NCBI RefSeq assembly: GCF_007859395.1
Contig: NZ_VOHD01000008.1
Span: forward strand, 372,001 to 436,000
Source of the DNA: Planomicrobium sp. CPCC 101110
GTDB lineage: Bacteria; Bacillota; Bacilli; Bacillales_A; Planococcaceae
Direction of reading: 5' to 3'
DNA: 64,000 nucleotides
Each line of letters begins with the position of its first letter. Positions within the stretch are counted from its first letter, which is position 1. Below the pieces are notes generated by a model. That model saw nothing but the letters and a program-made list of their open reading frames with translations, did not search any database and had not been told where the DNA came from. Shown in pieces: positions 45,041 through 53,438 of the stretch. Position numbers and translations under genes: made by a program.

Positions 45041-45895
45041 TTGAAAATTGCAGTTATCGGCGACTTGCACTATCCGGCACTTGAAGAGGCATACGCATCT
45101 ATTGAAGAAGATCGAAAGGTATTTTACGAAACCTTTATGGAGCGCTTTTTCTCGGTGCCGGCGGACTTGTACATATCCATCGGCGATTTGACAAATTACG
45201 GGTTGAAAGAAGAACTGGACGATATTTACGAAATGATCAACCGCTACAACAAACCGTTCGTCCATGTGTTAGGAAACCACGACGTATGTGCTTTGGCGCG
45301 CGATGAAGTTCTTTCGATTACGGGGCAGCAGCGTTTTCATTCTATCTCGACGGATGCGGCTACTCTGGCTTTTATCGACACAGAAAGAGAACAGGACTTG
45401 GAGAATTGGGGCGGAACGCTCGACTCGGCTCAGCTTGATTGGCTCGAAGGCGTTGTGGAAGAAAGCGGAGAAGCACCGCTCATTGTCTTTGCACATCATC
45501 CCATCCACGGCACCACCACCAATTCCGAAAAAGATAAATTATGCATCCCGGCAGACATACCGATCTGGGAGCTGCTGAGCAAAAAACAAGGCATGGGGCT
45601 GTATGTGAATGGGCATAACCACTTCAACTCTGTTGCAATCAAGGAGCAGTGGAACTTCCTCCAGCTGGCGGCTGTGCTCGACGAACAATCGATCCGCACC
45701 ATCGAAATATCAGATACACACATTTCCGTCGACTCTGTTGAACTGAACGATTTCGAGCTGCAAAAAAGGGCCCGGACCATCGGCAACGCCATCAATCATT
45801 TCCAGCTGAACCCGGCACCGCTCGGACTTGAAAGCGACGTGAAATGCCTGATTCCGATTCCAGCACGGACTGTGTCTGCTGGGGAGAAGGTGTAA
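45041..45895 (+). CDS. Calcineurin-like metallophosphoesterase
   Basis: The 284-residue enzyme has all five metal-site motifs: GDLHY (about 7-11), GDLTN (about 46-50), GNHD (about 77-80), FAHHP (about 152-156) and GHNHFN (about 190-195). The layout fits cyclic-nucleotide or glycerophosphodiester phosphodiesterases (GpdQ/CpdA type). The start is probably TTG at 45041, nine bases after AGAGGAG; the ATG at 45032 abuts that site with no spacing. It is divergent from glpP, so a role in glycerophosphodiester breakdown is plausible but unproved. Confidence 0.8.
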   Translation: MKIAVIGDLHYPALEEAYASIEEDRKVFYETFMERFFSVPADLYISIGDLTNYGLKEELDDIYEMINRYNKPFVHVLGNHDVCALARDEVLSITGQQRFHSISTDAATLAFIDTEREQDLENWGGTLDSAQLDWLEGVVEESGEAPLIVFAHHPIHGTTTNSEKDKLCIPADIPIWELLSKKQGMGLYVNGHNHFNSVAIKEQWNFLQLAAVLDEQSIRTIEISDTHISVDSVELNDFELQKRARTIGNAINHFQLNPAPLGLESDVKCLIPIPARTVSAGEKV

Positions 45896-45940
45896 GGTAA
45901 TACGGCTTTAGTGATAATAATTATTAATACTCCACAAAAA

Positions 45941-46060
45941 AGTTGCGAAGCCATTGGTCAAAGTTTACTTGGACAATGGCTTTGCGACGAAGCGCACAGC
46001 GATATAGGAGTACACGATTTTCTTCGATATTTTGCTCCATATACTCTGTTTCTTAAAATG
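45941..46060. repeat. Interspersed repeat element, copy B
   Basis: An AGCCATTG/CAATGGCT hairpin (45949-45981) is followed by CTTTGCGACGAAGCGCACAG, GCGATATAGGAG and TTTTGCTCCATAT. It shares order and core with copy A at 42520-42690. It lies between convergent genes. Confidence 0.55.
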
Positions 46061-46079
46061 TATAGAATTTAAAAAATTC

Positions 46080-46124
46080 AAAAGACATCTATACTTTGGG
46101 ATACCCAATTGATAGATGTCTTTT
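46080..46124. terminator. Bidirectional terminator between the phosphoesterase and araB-like genes
   Basis: AAAAGACATCTAT / ATAGATGTCTTTT, a 13-bp stem with an inner TGGG/CCCA pair and T-rich flanks on both strands, lies between convergent genes. Confidence 0.75.
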
Positions 46125-46178
46125 GATTTTCTTTACTCTCTATTAGCTTCGATTTTATACAGAGGAACCAAAATTATT

Positions 46179-47864
46179 TTAAAATATCTTTGTAGGTTCT
46201 ATTTTCCCTGTTCTGCTTAAAGCCTTCAAGCGTTTCATGACATTGTTTTCGCCCTTGCCAAAGTAGTCATATAAAATAGTGTATTCACTGTAAAGGTAAT
46301 CGTATATTTCTTTGTTCTCCGGATTCGGATAGTAAACTTTATCGTCCAACTTACCCATTACACTTCCAGCTTCAAAAATATCTTCGTAACCACCAGCTTC
46401 AGCTCCTGCTGCCACGGCTCCAAAAATCGCACTCGCCAATGCCGGCCCTTGGGATGTCCCCCCAATTTTGATCGGCATATTTAATACATCCGCATAAGTT
46501 TGCATTAGCAGTGGATTTTTTCGAGAGATACCCCCAGTGGCATAAAACTCATCAACTGGCACACCATTTTCTCTAAATGCTTCTACGATTTTCCTTGTTC
46601 CAAAAGCAGTGGATTCGATCAAAGCTCGATACATTTCTTCTGGTTTTGTTTGTAAGTTCAATCCAATAAACATACCTGTTAATTCAAGGTCTACCAATGT
46701 AGAACGATTGCCATTCCACCAATCAAGTGCCAGTAATCCGCTTTCACCGGCCTTTAACAGAGAAGCTTTTTCCGTTAAATAGCTATGAATATTTTTATGT
46801 TCGGCTTCGGCTACTTTTTTATAACTTGCAGGAACACAGTTATCAACAAACCATGCAAATTGATCACCAACGCAATTTTGGCCTGCTTCGTAACCGAAAA
46901 ATCCAGGAATGATTCCATCTTCTACAACTCCGCAAATACCAGGAACCAGTTGCTCCTTTTCACTTAATACCATATGGCAGCTTGATGTACCAATTATATT
47001 CAACATTTTTCCTGGACCATCAACTTTAACAGCCGGCAAACAGTTATGTGCATCGGCATGAGCTACAGCAACAGCCGTGCCAACCTTCAATCCTGTAATT
47101 CCGGAAGCTTTCTTTGTTATAAAACCAGCACGCTCGCCAATTGGGGTCACCGGTATATCAAGCTTCTCTTCTACAACATTTTCCAAACGCGGATCCAGAG
47201 CTTTAAAGAAAGATTTATCCGGATACCCGTCTTGTTTATGCCACATTCCTTTATAACCGGCTGTTGCCGCGTTACGCGTATGGACACCGGATAGTTGCCA
47301 AACTATCCAGTCTGCCGCTTCAATAAAGTAGCGAGCTTCTTTATACACTTCTGGCGATTCATCTAAAATTTGCCATACTTTAGGAAATAACCATTCTGAA
47401 GAAATTTTACCTCCATACCTTGGTAACCAAGATTGATTCGTTGCCTCAGCTACTTCATTTAGTTTATTTGCTTTGTCTTGCGCAGCATGGTGTTTCCACA
47501 ATTTAACATAAGAATTCGGGTTATCCTGGAACTCCTGCAGGAAGCATAGGGGGGTGCCATCTTCTTTGACCGGAAGAATGGTGCAGGCAGTGAAGTCTAC
47601 ACCAATACCGATAATATCGTCACGTGAAACATTGGATTTTTCAATAACTCGGGGAATCGTAGTAGCTAATACGTCTAAATAATCTTGTGGATGTTGTAAT
47701 GCCCAATCCGGCGGAAGCTTTTTGCCATTCGGCAATACATCTTCCATCACACCATGCCGATAATCAAGCACATCAGTCGCTAATTCTTCTCCAGTTGTTA
47801 CATTAACAAGAATGGCCCGGCCTGAAAGTGTACCAAAATCAACACCTATTGTATACTTTGCCAT
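46179..47864 (-). CDS. Ribulokinase (AraB-like FGGY kinase)
   Basis: The 561-residue AraB-type kinase has IGVDFGTLSGRA (5-16), GIGVDFTACT (about 86-95), IGTSSCHMVLSEKE and ATGGISRKNPLLMQTYADV. AraB-type enzymes phosphorylate L- or D-ribulose and related ketopentoses or pentitols at C5. No araA, araD or araR lies nearby, and the gene is the last of a block whose other enzymes centre on D-ribulose 5-phosphate. D-ribulose (or a precursor) is therefore a better guess here than L-arabinose metabolism. An 80-base gap separates it from the SIS gene. Confidence 0.85.
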   Translation of the reverse strand: MAKYTIGVDFGTLSGRAILVNVTTGEELATDVLDYRHGVMEDVLPNGKKLPPDWALQHPQDYLDVLATTIPRVIEKSNVSRDDIIGIGVDFTACTILPVKEDGTPLCFLQEFQDNPNSYVKLWKHHAAQDKANKLNEVAEATNQSWLPRYGGKISSEWLFPKVWQILDESPEVYKEARYFIEAADWIVWQLSGVHTRNAATAGYKGMWHKQDGYPDKSFFKALDPRLENVVEEKLDIPVTPIGERAGFITKKASGITGLKVGTAVAVAHADAHNCLPAVKVDGPGKMLNIIGTSSCHMVLSEKEQLVPGICGVVEDGIIPGFFGYEAGQNCVGDQFAWFVDNCVPASYKKVAEAEHKNIHSYLTEKASLLKAGESGLLALDWWNGNRSTLVDLELTGMFIGLNLQTKPEEMYRALIESTAFGTRKIVEAFRENGVPVDEFYATGGISRKNPLLMQTYADVLNMPIKIGGTSQGPALASAIFGAVAAGAEAGGYEDIFEAGSVMGKLDDKVYYPNPENKEIYDYLYSEYTILYDYFGKGENNVMKRLKALSRTGKIEPTKIF

Positions 47865-47944
47865 GAATGTTCTCTCCCATTGTTCTGATAGTTTTTCTGC
47901 TTATCCCGTCTAAGACCTGTAAGATATCTCCTTTTATATCGGTA

Positions 47945-48547
47945 TTAATTTTCATGTAAACGTTCCCCAACTTTCCCTCCCGGATGAATAATAGAGAATT
48001 GCTCTTTAGTAAAACCTCTTAATCTTGTGATTGCGATACAGATTGCATCAAAGATAGCAATGGTTGCAAGAGTGCTTGATGTAGCTAGCATATTGAAGTC
48101 ATCAGGCTCGTTCTCAATTTTCACTTTTAATATATAGTCACTTTTTTGGGCTATAAAAGAATCTTCCATTTCTGTAACAGCAACCAAAGTGGCGCCTTTT
48201 GCTTTGCAGCCCGGGATCAGATTGTTGATTTCCGTCGTGGCTCCTCCTTTTGAAAATGCAAAAACGAGGTCATCCGCTTGTACAACTCCCAATGCTCCAT
48301 GTACAGCATCTGCAGGGTTCAAGAATAAGGCCGGACAATCGACACAATTTAAAGTGTGAGCGATTTTACGTGCGGCTGCTCCAGAAGTTCCGCTCCCTGT
48401 CGTAATTATTTTCCCTTTGCAATCCCGGATCAATTCGTATATTTTGTTGACTTGGTCAGGATTGAAATTATTTTTAATTTCCAATATTGCTTCCGATTCC
48501 TTTTGGAGCGTATCATGAATGGATTCCAACAACGTAAACTTTGTCAT
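47945..48547 (-). CDS. SIS-domain sugar-phosphate isomerase, KpsF/GutQ-like (no CBS)
   Basis: The 200-residue SIS protein has TTGSGTSGAAARKIAHTLNC (about 48-67), FLNPADAVHGALGVV (about 75-89), FSKGGATTEINNLIP and FSIIHPGGKVGERL at the C-terminus, the KpsF/GutQ pattern. KpsF-type enzymes interconvert D-ribulose 5-phosphate and D-arabinose 5-phosphate; this copy lacks the CBS pair, as do several catabolic homologues. It lies 31 bases after the aldolase gene. D-arabinose 5-phosphate is a known product of fructose-6-phosphate aldolase chemistry, so the two neighbours may act in sequence. Confidence 0.75.
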   Translation of the reverse strand: MTKFTLLESIHDTLQKESEAILEIKNNFNPDQVNKIYELIRDCKGKIITTGSGTSGAAARKIAHTLNCVDCPALFLNPADAVHGALGVVQADDLVFAFSKGGATTEINNLIPGCKAKGATLVAVTEMEDSFIAQKSDYILKVKIENEPDDFNMLATSSTLATIAIFDAICIAITRLRGFTKEQFSIIHPGGKVGERLHEN

Positions 48548-48578
48548 AAGCGCACCTCTTTTGATTAGTTATATATAT

Positions 48579-49259
48579 TTATACGTCTAAAAGGGAAACT
48601 CCCTTTCCAAAGGAGCTTTCCCAATCGCTTTTAAAGTTAATCACCGCTTCTTCAATAGAAGGCATTTTTAATGCATCAGCGAGCAAATCGGGATCAACCG
48701 TTGTACAGTGGGCACCCCATTCATAAGCGCTCATCACTTGTCCCATATTTTTAAAGCTAGCAGCGAGGATTTTGGTTTCTTTGTTATTTGCTTTGATAAG
48801 ATGTGCGTAGTGTTTGATGACCCTTTCCGGTTCAATGTTGATATTTTCCATCCGATTGAAATATGGGGCGATATAGTCAGCACCTGCCATAATGGCAAAA
48901 TCACCTTGAGCCATTGTATATATGGCTGTTGCCGTAATTTTGAAGTTTTCTTTTTTGAGGACTTTAACAGCTTGAAGGCCTTCAATAGTAGTTGGAATTT
49001 TAACATAGGTTTCATAACCTAATTCTTCAACTATTTTGTAAGCTTCTTTAATGATTTCTTCCTTGGTACCAGTTGTTACTTGAACATGAAGAAAGGTTTT
49101 TTCGCCAATAATTTTTTGTATTTGCCGAAAGTGCTCCCATATCTCTACTTTTCCCTCTTTTTTTAGAATACTAGGATTTGTTGTAACACCTGCAATCGGG
49201 AACACTTGGGAGTAATATTCAATCTTTTCTATATTGCCTGTATCAAACATCAATTCCAT
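48579..49259 (-). CDS. Fructose-6-phosphate aldolase / transaldolase-family enzyme
   Basis: The 226-residue protein of the short transaldolase class has the Schiff-base Lys87 in YVKIPTTIEGL and the early TTNPSIL. The segment TAIYTMAQGDFAIMAGADYIAPYFNR has the Tyr (114) and Gln of fructose-6-phosphate aldolase (FSA) rather than the Phe-type pattern of TalC transaldolase, and the C-terminal DWESSFGK also matches FSA. FSA cleaves fructose 6-phosphate to dihydroxyacetone and glyceraldehyde 3-phosphate and accepts glycolaldehyde as a donor. The in vivo substrate is unknown. Confidence 0.78.
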   Translation of the reverse strand: MELMFDTGNIEKIEYYSQVFPIAGVTTNPSILKKEGKVEIWEHFRQIQKIIGEKTFLHVQVTTGTKEEIIKEAYKIVEELGYETYVKIPTTIEGLQAVKVLKKENFKITATAIYTMAQGDFAIMAGADYIAPYFNRMENINIEPERVIKHYAHLIKANNKETKILAASFKNMGQVMSAYEWGAHCTTVDPDLLADALKMPSIEEAVINFKSDWESSFGKGVSLLDV

Positions 49260-49306
49260 TAAATTGCCCCTCCCATTTTTCCTGCTTTAATGCTTTCACA
49301 ACTCAT

Positions 49307-49996
49307 TTATTTCGCGACATTCTCTGTTATTGCGTGTTCAAAATTTTTATATGCTTTTTCACAAGCGGTTTTCAAATCTTCATGGATACCGAACAAGCCA
49401 GAAGACCCCAAAACATAAATATCAGCGCCAGCTTCATGTAGCTGATTGAACGTTTTCTCGTTTACTGATCCATCAACTTGAATGGAGTAGTTATAACCTT
49501 TTTCTTCTCGTATACGTTTTGCTTCCTTGATTTTTTGTAGCATTTCGGGAATAAAAGGTTGGCCTGGAAATCCTGGATCAACCGTCATAATGGTTAATAA
49601 CTCAGCACGGTTCAAGTAATATTCCACATGGTTTAACGGAGTCGCTGGATTTACTGCAATACCGACTTTACATCCCGCTGCTTTTATCATATTTAAGATA
49701 CGGAAAGCATCTTTGTTGATTGTTTCAGCATGAACGGTTATATATTCTGCTCCAGCTTTTGCACACATTTCAATCCAATCATCCGGATTTGTCGTCGCCA
49801 AGTGGACATCCATCGGTTTAGTAGCCACTTTTTTAAAAGCTTTCATCAAATCTGGTGATAAAGAAAAATTCTTACTGTAATGGCCATCAATAATATCAAT
49901 ATGATAATACTCAATATTTTCATTTAAGATCTCTATTTGATCTTTTATATGTAAAAAATCCATACACATAAGAGACGCCGAAAACATGGGTTTCAT
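49307..49996 (-). CDS. Ribulose-phosphate 3-epimerase family, AlsE-like (allulose-6-phosphate 3-epimerase type)
   Basis: The 229-residue TIM barrel has SLMCMDFL (about 7-14), the metal residues HIDIIDGH (about 31-38), MDVHL, HAETIN and MTVDPGFPGQPFIPEML. It follows the AlsE pattern (SLMCMD, HAETIN.DAFRI, VDGS.N) more closely than the RPE copy at 52735-53406 (SLMCVDL, HYEST). AlsE converts D-allulose 6-phosphate to fructose 6-phosphate. The start is the ATG at 49996 after GGAGGGGAAGAG. It lies beside rpiB, as AlsE and an RpiB homologue cooperate in E. coli allose use. Confidence 0.75.
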   Translation of the reverse strand: MKPMFSASLMCMDFLHIKDQIEILNENIEYYHIDIIDGHYSKNFSLSPDLMKAFKKVATKPMDVHLATTNPDDWIEMCAKAGAEYITVHAETINKDAFRILNMIKAAGCKVGIAVNPATPLNHVEYYLNRAELLTIMTVDPGFPGQPFIPEMLQKIKEAKRIREEKGYNYSIQVDGSVNEKTFNQLHEAGADIYVLGSSGLFGIHEDLKTACEKAYKNFEHAITENVAK

Positions 49997-50027
49997 CTCT
50001 TCCCCTCCATATCTTAAGTTTTTATTA

Positions 50028-50597
50028 CTACTCAAGATTAGCGTGAAATTGCCATAAATCTTCAAGAGGTATATTTTTTTCTTCTAATATCATCATGGCT
50101 GTAATATCCCCGAATAATAGCAGAGACTGTTCAAACAAAGAGGTCATTGGTTGTCGGGAAACAATTTCATCGATACGTTTTAATTTACTAGAAACAGGAA
50201 TTCGAATAAATACATCTGTGTATTCACTCAAACTGCTTTCCGGATTGCTTCCGATATGAACGACTGTAGCTCCTAGTTTTTTCGCTTTTCCAGCAATGGA
50301 TAATGGTATGAGCGTTTCACCGCTACCAGACCCTACGACTAAAACATCTTTTCCAGTTATCGCGGGCTCTGTAATGTCCCCTACGACAATGGCGTTGATT
50401 CCAAGATGCGAATATCTTTTACATATTGACTTTAATGATAGAAGCACCCGTCCAACACCTATAAAGAACACTTTTTCGGCTTCCATTAAAACTCTCAAAT
50501 AGTGAGCAACACTATTCGAGTCTACTGACTGCAGTGCTCTTGTACATTCATCAAGAACAGTGCTGCACTTATCAATGTAATTTTGTTGGGCAGTCAT
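50028..50597 (-). CDS. SIS-domain protein, diverged 6-phospho-3-hexuloisomerase-like
   Basis: The 189-residue SIS protein shares with HxlB the VVGSGSGET motif (about 87-95), QPMTSLFEQSLLL near 149-161 and the terminal HANLE. It differs where canonical HxlB has GAGRSGLMAKAF: here the sequence is GVGRVLLSLKSICK. It is therefore a paralogue of the canonical HxlB at 59293-59847, perhaps with a different sugar phosphate. The start is the ATG at 50597 after GAGGAGGAGCCAC. It sits between rpiB and the AlsE-like gene. Confidence 0.75.
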   Translation of the reverse strand: MTAQQNYIDKCSTVLDECTRALQSVDSNSVAHYLRVLMEAEKVFFIGVGRVLLSLKSICKRYSHLGINAIVVGDITEPAITGKDVLVVGSGSGETLIPLSIAGKAKKLGATVVHIGSNPESSLSEYTDVFIRIPVSSKLKRIDEIVSRQPMTSLFEQSLLLFGDITAMMILEEKNIPLEDLWQFHANLE

Positions 50598-50640
50598 GTG
50601 GCTCCTCCTCAAACAAGTCTGCTTTTATATTTTGTCCATT

Positions 50641-51081
50641 CTAATTGCTTGTCATTTCTTCCAGTAACTTCAACCTTCTGATATTTCTTGCTTCATTTGC
50701 AAAAGATGACTCCAAAAATGTATCCAAAATTTTAATAGCTAAGCTTTCGCCAATCACACGAGCGCCAAGAACGAGAACATTCGCGTCGTTATGTTTCTTT
50801 GTCATTTCTGCAGTAAATGTATCAGAGCAAAGAGCCGCCCGAATTCCTTTTACACGATTGGCAGCAATCGACATCCCAATCCCAGTTCCACAGATTAATA
50901 TTCCTTGTTCGGATTCTCCGTTTATAATAGAATCTGTTACTTTCTGGGAAATGCCAGGAAAATCACACATCTCCGTTGTATATGTGCCATAATCCAACAC
51001 CTTAATATTTTGCTCTTCCAAGTGGCGAATTATGGTGTTCTTTAACATTACACCACTATGATCACACCCAATGGCAATCAT
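50641..51081 (-). CDS. rpiB: Ribose/allose 5(6)-phosphate isomerase B
   Basis: The 146-residue RpiB/LacAB fold protein has IGCDHSG (about 3-9), CDFPGISQKV, GILICGTGIGMSIAANRVKGIRAALC (catalytic Cys about 65) and KKHNDANVLVLGARVIG. RpiB isomerises ribose 5-phosphate to ribulose 5-phosphate and in some hosts allose 6-phosphate to allulose 6-phosphate. The start is the ATG at 51081; a GTG three codons upstream would overlap the ribosome site. It follows hxlA by 21 bases. Confidence 0.85.
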   Translation of the reverse strand: MIAIGCDHSGVMLKNTIIRHLEEQNIKVLDYGTYTTEMCDFPGISQKVTDSIINGESEQGILICGTGIGMSIAANRVKGIRAALCSDTFTAEMTKKHNDANVLVLGARVIGESLAIKILDTFLESSFANEARNIRRLKLLEEMTSN

Positions 51082-51102
51082 ACGGATCACTCTTTTCTAA
51101 GA

Positions 51103-51735
51103 TTATTTGTTTTCATTAAGCAATTTGAAAATTACGCTCGCACTTTCATGTCGATTCGTTTGTCCAGTAATACCATTTCCTACAATGACAATGCCGGGCT
51201 GATAATCAAGAACTCGCTCAACAGAGTTTTGATTGATTCCGCCTGCAATTGCACAAAATTGGGAACCGATAGCTTTTTGTATCTTTTCTAATGATTCAAA
51301 TGGACTTTCCGTGCTTTGGGCATCAACTCCCACATGAATACAGACATAGTGGACACCAAGTTTCAACAATTGCTTGGCGCGTTCCTCTAAATTTTGTACA
51401 GCCATCATGTCGGCTACAATTTCCCCGCCAAACTCTTTGGCTGCTTTAACTGCGCCTTCTATTGTATTATCGTGAGTAACGCCCATTACAGTAACGATAT
51501 CAGCACCGGATTCAAAGGCAATTTTCGCTTCATACTCTCCAGCATCCATAATCTTCACATCAGCTAAGATAGTTTTTTCTGGATAAGCAATTTTTATCGT
51601 CCGAACTGGCTCCATTCCATAACGAATGATCAGCGGTGTACCAATTTCCACAATATCAACAAAATCATAAACTTCTTGGACAATATTTAATGCTTCTTCT
51701 GTATTACAAGTATCAAGGGCTAATTGCAACTTCAT
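51103..51735 (-). CDS. hxlA: 3-hexulose-6-phosphate synthase
   Basis: This 210-residue orotidine-decarboxylase-superfamily barrel begins MKLQLALD, with E30 in DIVEIGTP, the ADVKIMDAGEYEA active-site motif (D59, K61, D64), GADIVTVMGV, YVCIHVGVD and AIAGGINQ. The ADxKIMDAG form is that of hexulose-phosphate synthase rather than keto-gulonate-phosphate decarboxylase. HPS condenses formaldehyde with D-ribulose 5-phosphate, and runs in reverse in organisms making pentoses from hexoses. It lies downstream of deoR, with two HxlB-like partners elsewhere in the block. Confidence 0.85.
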   Translation of the reverse strand: MKLQLALDTCNTEEALNIVQEVYDFVDIVEIGTPLIIRYGMEPVRTIKIAYPEKTILADVKIMDAGEYEAKIAFESGADIVTVMGVTHDNTIEGAVKAAKEFGGEIVADMMAVQNLEERAKQLLKLGVHYVCIHVGVDAQSTESPFESLEKIQKAIGSQFCAIAGGINQNSVERVLDYQPGIVIVGNGITGQTNRHESASVIFKLLNENK

Positions 51736-51824
51736 CTTTTCTCCCCCTGGTCAGCTATTGATTCTTTTAAAATTGCTATAGCAATTGATATGTTCTAAAT
51801 AAAAGCCAGTTGATTTAACACGGC

Positions 51825-52631
51825 TTATAACTCCATAGATTGGGAATAAACTCCAACCTTTTCCATTTGAGCAAAGCGGATATCGAGATCAGTTTCCAAC
51901 AAGCTTTTTTTCTGGATTTCCGTACAACCATTATCAACGATCAACATATCAACTTCATTGAGCCCGCAAATTTTACGAGTTGTAACTTGTCCAATCTTAG
52001 AAGAGTCAGCAAGAACGATTGTAGAAGTTACTTGGTTCCGTATAACCTGTTTAATAGGTATCATTTTTGTATACGGTACGGTGAATCCATCCTTTGGATC
52101 AATCCCATTACATGTCATGAAATAGTAATCTGCATGGATTTTCTTATAAAACTCTACCGATTCGGAAGTATCCAAGGTGTCTAAATGGCTATCATATTCT
52201 CCACCAGGTACTATAATTACTAATTTTTTGTTTTTGGTTAATATGCTCGCCGTTTCTATAGAATTTGTTACGATATTTAATTCTAATGAAGATTTTGAAA
52301 TGTATTCAGCAAGAATTAACGTTGTAGTACCTGTGTCCAGAACAATTGTGTCGTTATTTTTTAAAATATGGTCAACTACATATTGGGCAATTGCTTTTTT
52401 TTCATTTTTTTGTACTTCTAATGCTTCATCATGAGAACTATCAGCTTCACTATTTGAAAGAACTCCGCCATGTGAGCGTTTGATCAAACTGCTTTTTTCC
52501 ATCTCACGCAAATCATTGCGAAGAGTTGCTTCACTGCAGCCCAGTATCTGGGCTAATTCCCGAACACCAATTAACTGCCTTTCAACTAGTAGAGCTTGGA
52601 TCTTTTGATGTCTTACCTGTCTTTTATTCAT
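51825..52631 (-). CDS. DeoR-family transcriptional regulator
   Basis: The 268-residue protein has a DeoR helix-turn-helix (about 5-58, RELAQILGCSEATLRNDLREME, KRSHGGV) and a DeoRC sensor domain with DTGTTTLILAEYI (about 99-111), TNSIETA, PGGEYD and LADSSKIG. It binds phosphorylated sugars in this family. It is encoded inside the operon, so feedback control is likely. On the minus strand a four-codon frame (ATG AAA AAT GAA TAA) starts six bases after GGAGG and overlaps the regulator's own ATG. Confidence 0.85.
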   Translation of the reverse strand: MNKRQVRHQKIQALLVERQLIGVRELAQILGCSEATLRNDLREMEKSSLIKRSHGGVLSNSEADSSHDEALEVQKNEKKAIAQYVVDHILKNNDTIVLDTGTTTLILAEYISKSSLELNIVTNSIETASILTKNKKLVIIVPGGEYDSHLDTLDTSESVEFYKKIHADYYFMTCNGIDPKDGFTVPYTKMIPIKQVIRNQVTSTIVLADSSKIGQVTTRKICGLNEVDMLIVDNGCTEIQKKSLLETDLDIRFAQMEKVGVYSQSMEL

Positions 52632-52734
52632 TTTTCATATGAACCTCCTTGGTAGATCGGGCTCATCTCATAAAAACCGAAAGCAATTAGCCTTCTATTT
52701 TCATGCAAAATACTAGAGGATTTCTTTGGACCCG

Positions 52735-53406
52735 TTATGCATTAACAATTTCTCTCATTTTTTGGCTATTTTCTAAAATTGAAGAGTCTTTATGGAAAAC
52801 GCTTGAAGATCCTCCTACATAAATATCTGCTCCGCATTCATACATTAGCTTTGCTTTTTCAAAACTTACATTGCCATCCACTTCAATTTCAATATGGCCA
52901 TGCCCACTTTCATCAAGCATTTTTCTTAGTTTAGAGATTTTATTTAATGTTGCGGGGACTAATTGCTGCCCGGCAAATCCTGGATTGACCGTCATCACCA
53001 ATACAACATCAATATCCGGAAGCAAATCTTCCAATACTTGGATTGGTGTTCCTGGATTGATGGCTACTCCTGCTTTTGCCCCTAGGCCTTTTACAAGAGC
53101 TAAAGCCCGGTGAATATGAGGTGTAGATTCGTAATGAAGACTCACGATATCTTTTGGACTACAGTTTTTTATATATGACAAACTGTTTTCCGGATTTTCA
53201 ATCATCAAGTGGATATCTAACGGTAAGTGTGTGATTTTTCGAATGGCATCAATAAAATCGAAACCAAGCGTCACGTTAGGCACAAAATGGTTGTCCATGA
53301 TATCAATGTGCAAATAATCGACTTCCGCTTCTTCTAAAATTTTTATATCTCTTTCTACGTTCATCAAATCAACGCACATCAAGGATGGTGCTATCTTCCC
53401 TTTCAT
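52735..53406 (-). CDS. rpe: Ribulose-phosphate 3-epimerase
   Basis: The 223-residue TIM barrel has APSLMCVDLM (about 6-15), HIDIMDNHFVPNVTLG (about 33-48), DIHLMIENP, SLHYEST, NPGTP, MTVNPGFAGQ and EVDGNV. The pattern is close to canonical RPE, which links ribulose 5-phosphate and xylulose 5-phosphate; MDNHF replaces the usual MDGHF. It follows the ribokinase gene by 32 bases. It is one of two epimerases in the block. Confidence 0.82.
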   Translation of the reverse strand: MKGKIAPSLMCVDLMNVERDIKILEEAEVDYLHIDIMDNHFVPNVTLGFDFIDAIRKITHLPLDIHLMIENPENSLSYIKNCSPKDIVSLHYESTPHIHRALALVKGLGAKAGVAINPGTPIQVLEDLLPDIDVVLVMTVNPGFAGQQLVPATLNKISKLRKMLDESGHGHIEIEVDGNVSFEKAKLMYECGADIYVGGSSSVFHKDSSILENSQKMREIVNA

Positions 53407-53438
53407 TTTACGTCCTCCTCCAAACTTTTAAATATGGC

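Noticed and set aside
46179..47864. Assigning the AraB-like kinase to L-arabinose catabolism
   Set aside because: No araA, araD, araR or arabinan gene is present. The neighbouring enzymes act on D-ribulose 5-phosphate and hexulose phosphates.
51103..51735. Calling the HxlA gene a 3-keto-L-gulonate-6-phosphate decarboxylase (UlaD/SgbH)
   Set aside because: The active-site motif is ADVKIMDAG as in hexulose-phosphate synthase, and no UlaE or UlaF partner or ascorbate PTS is present.
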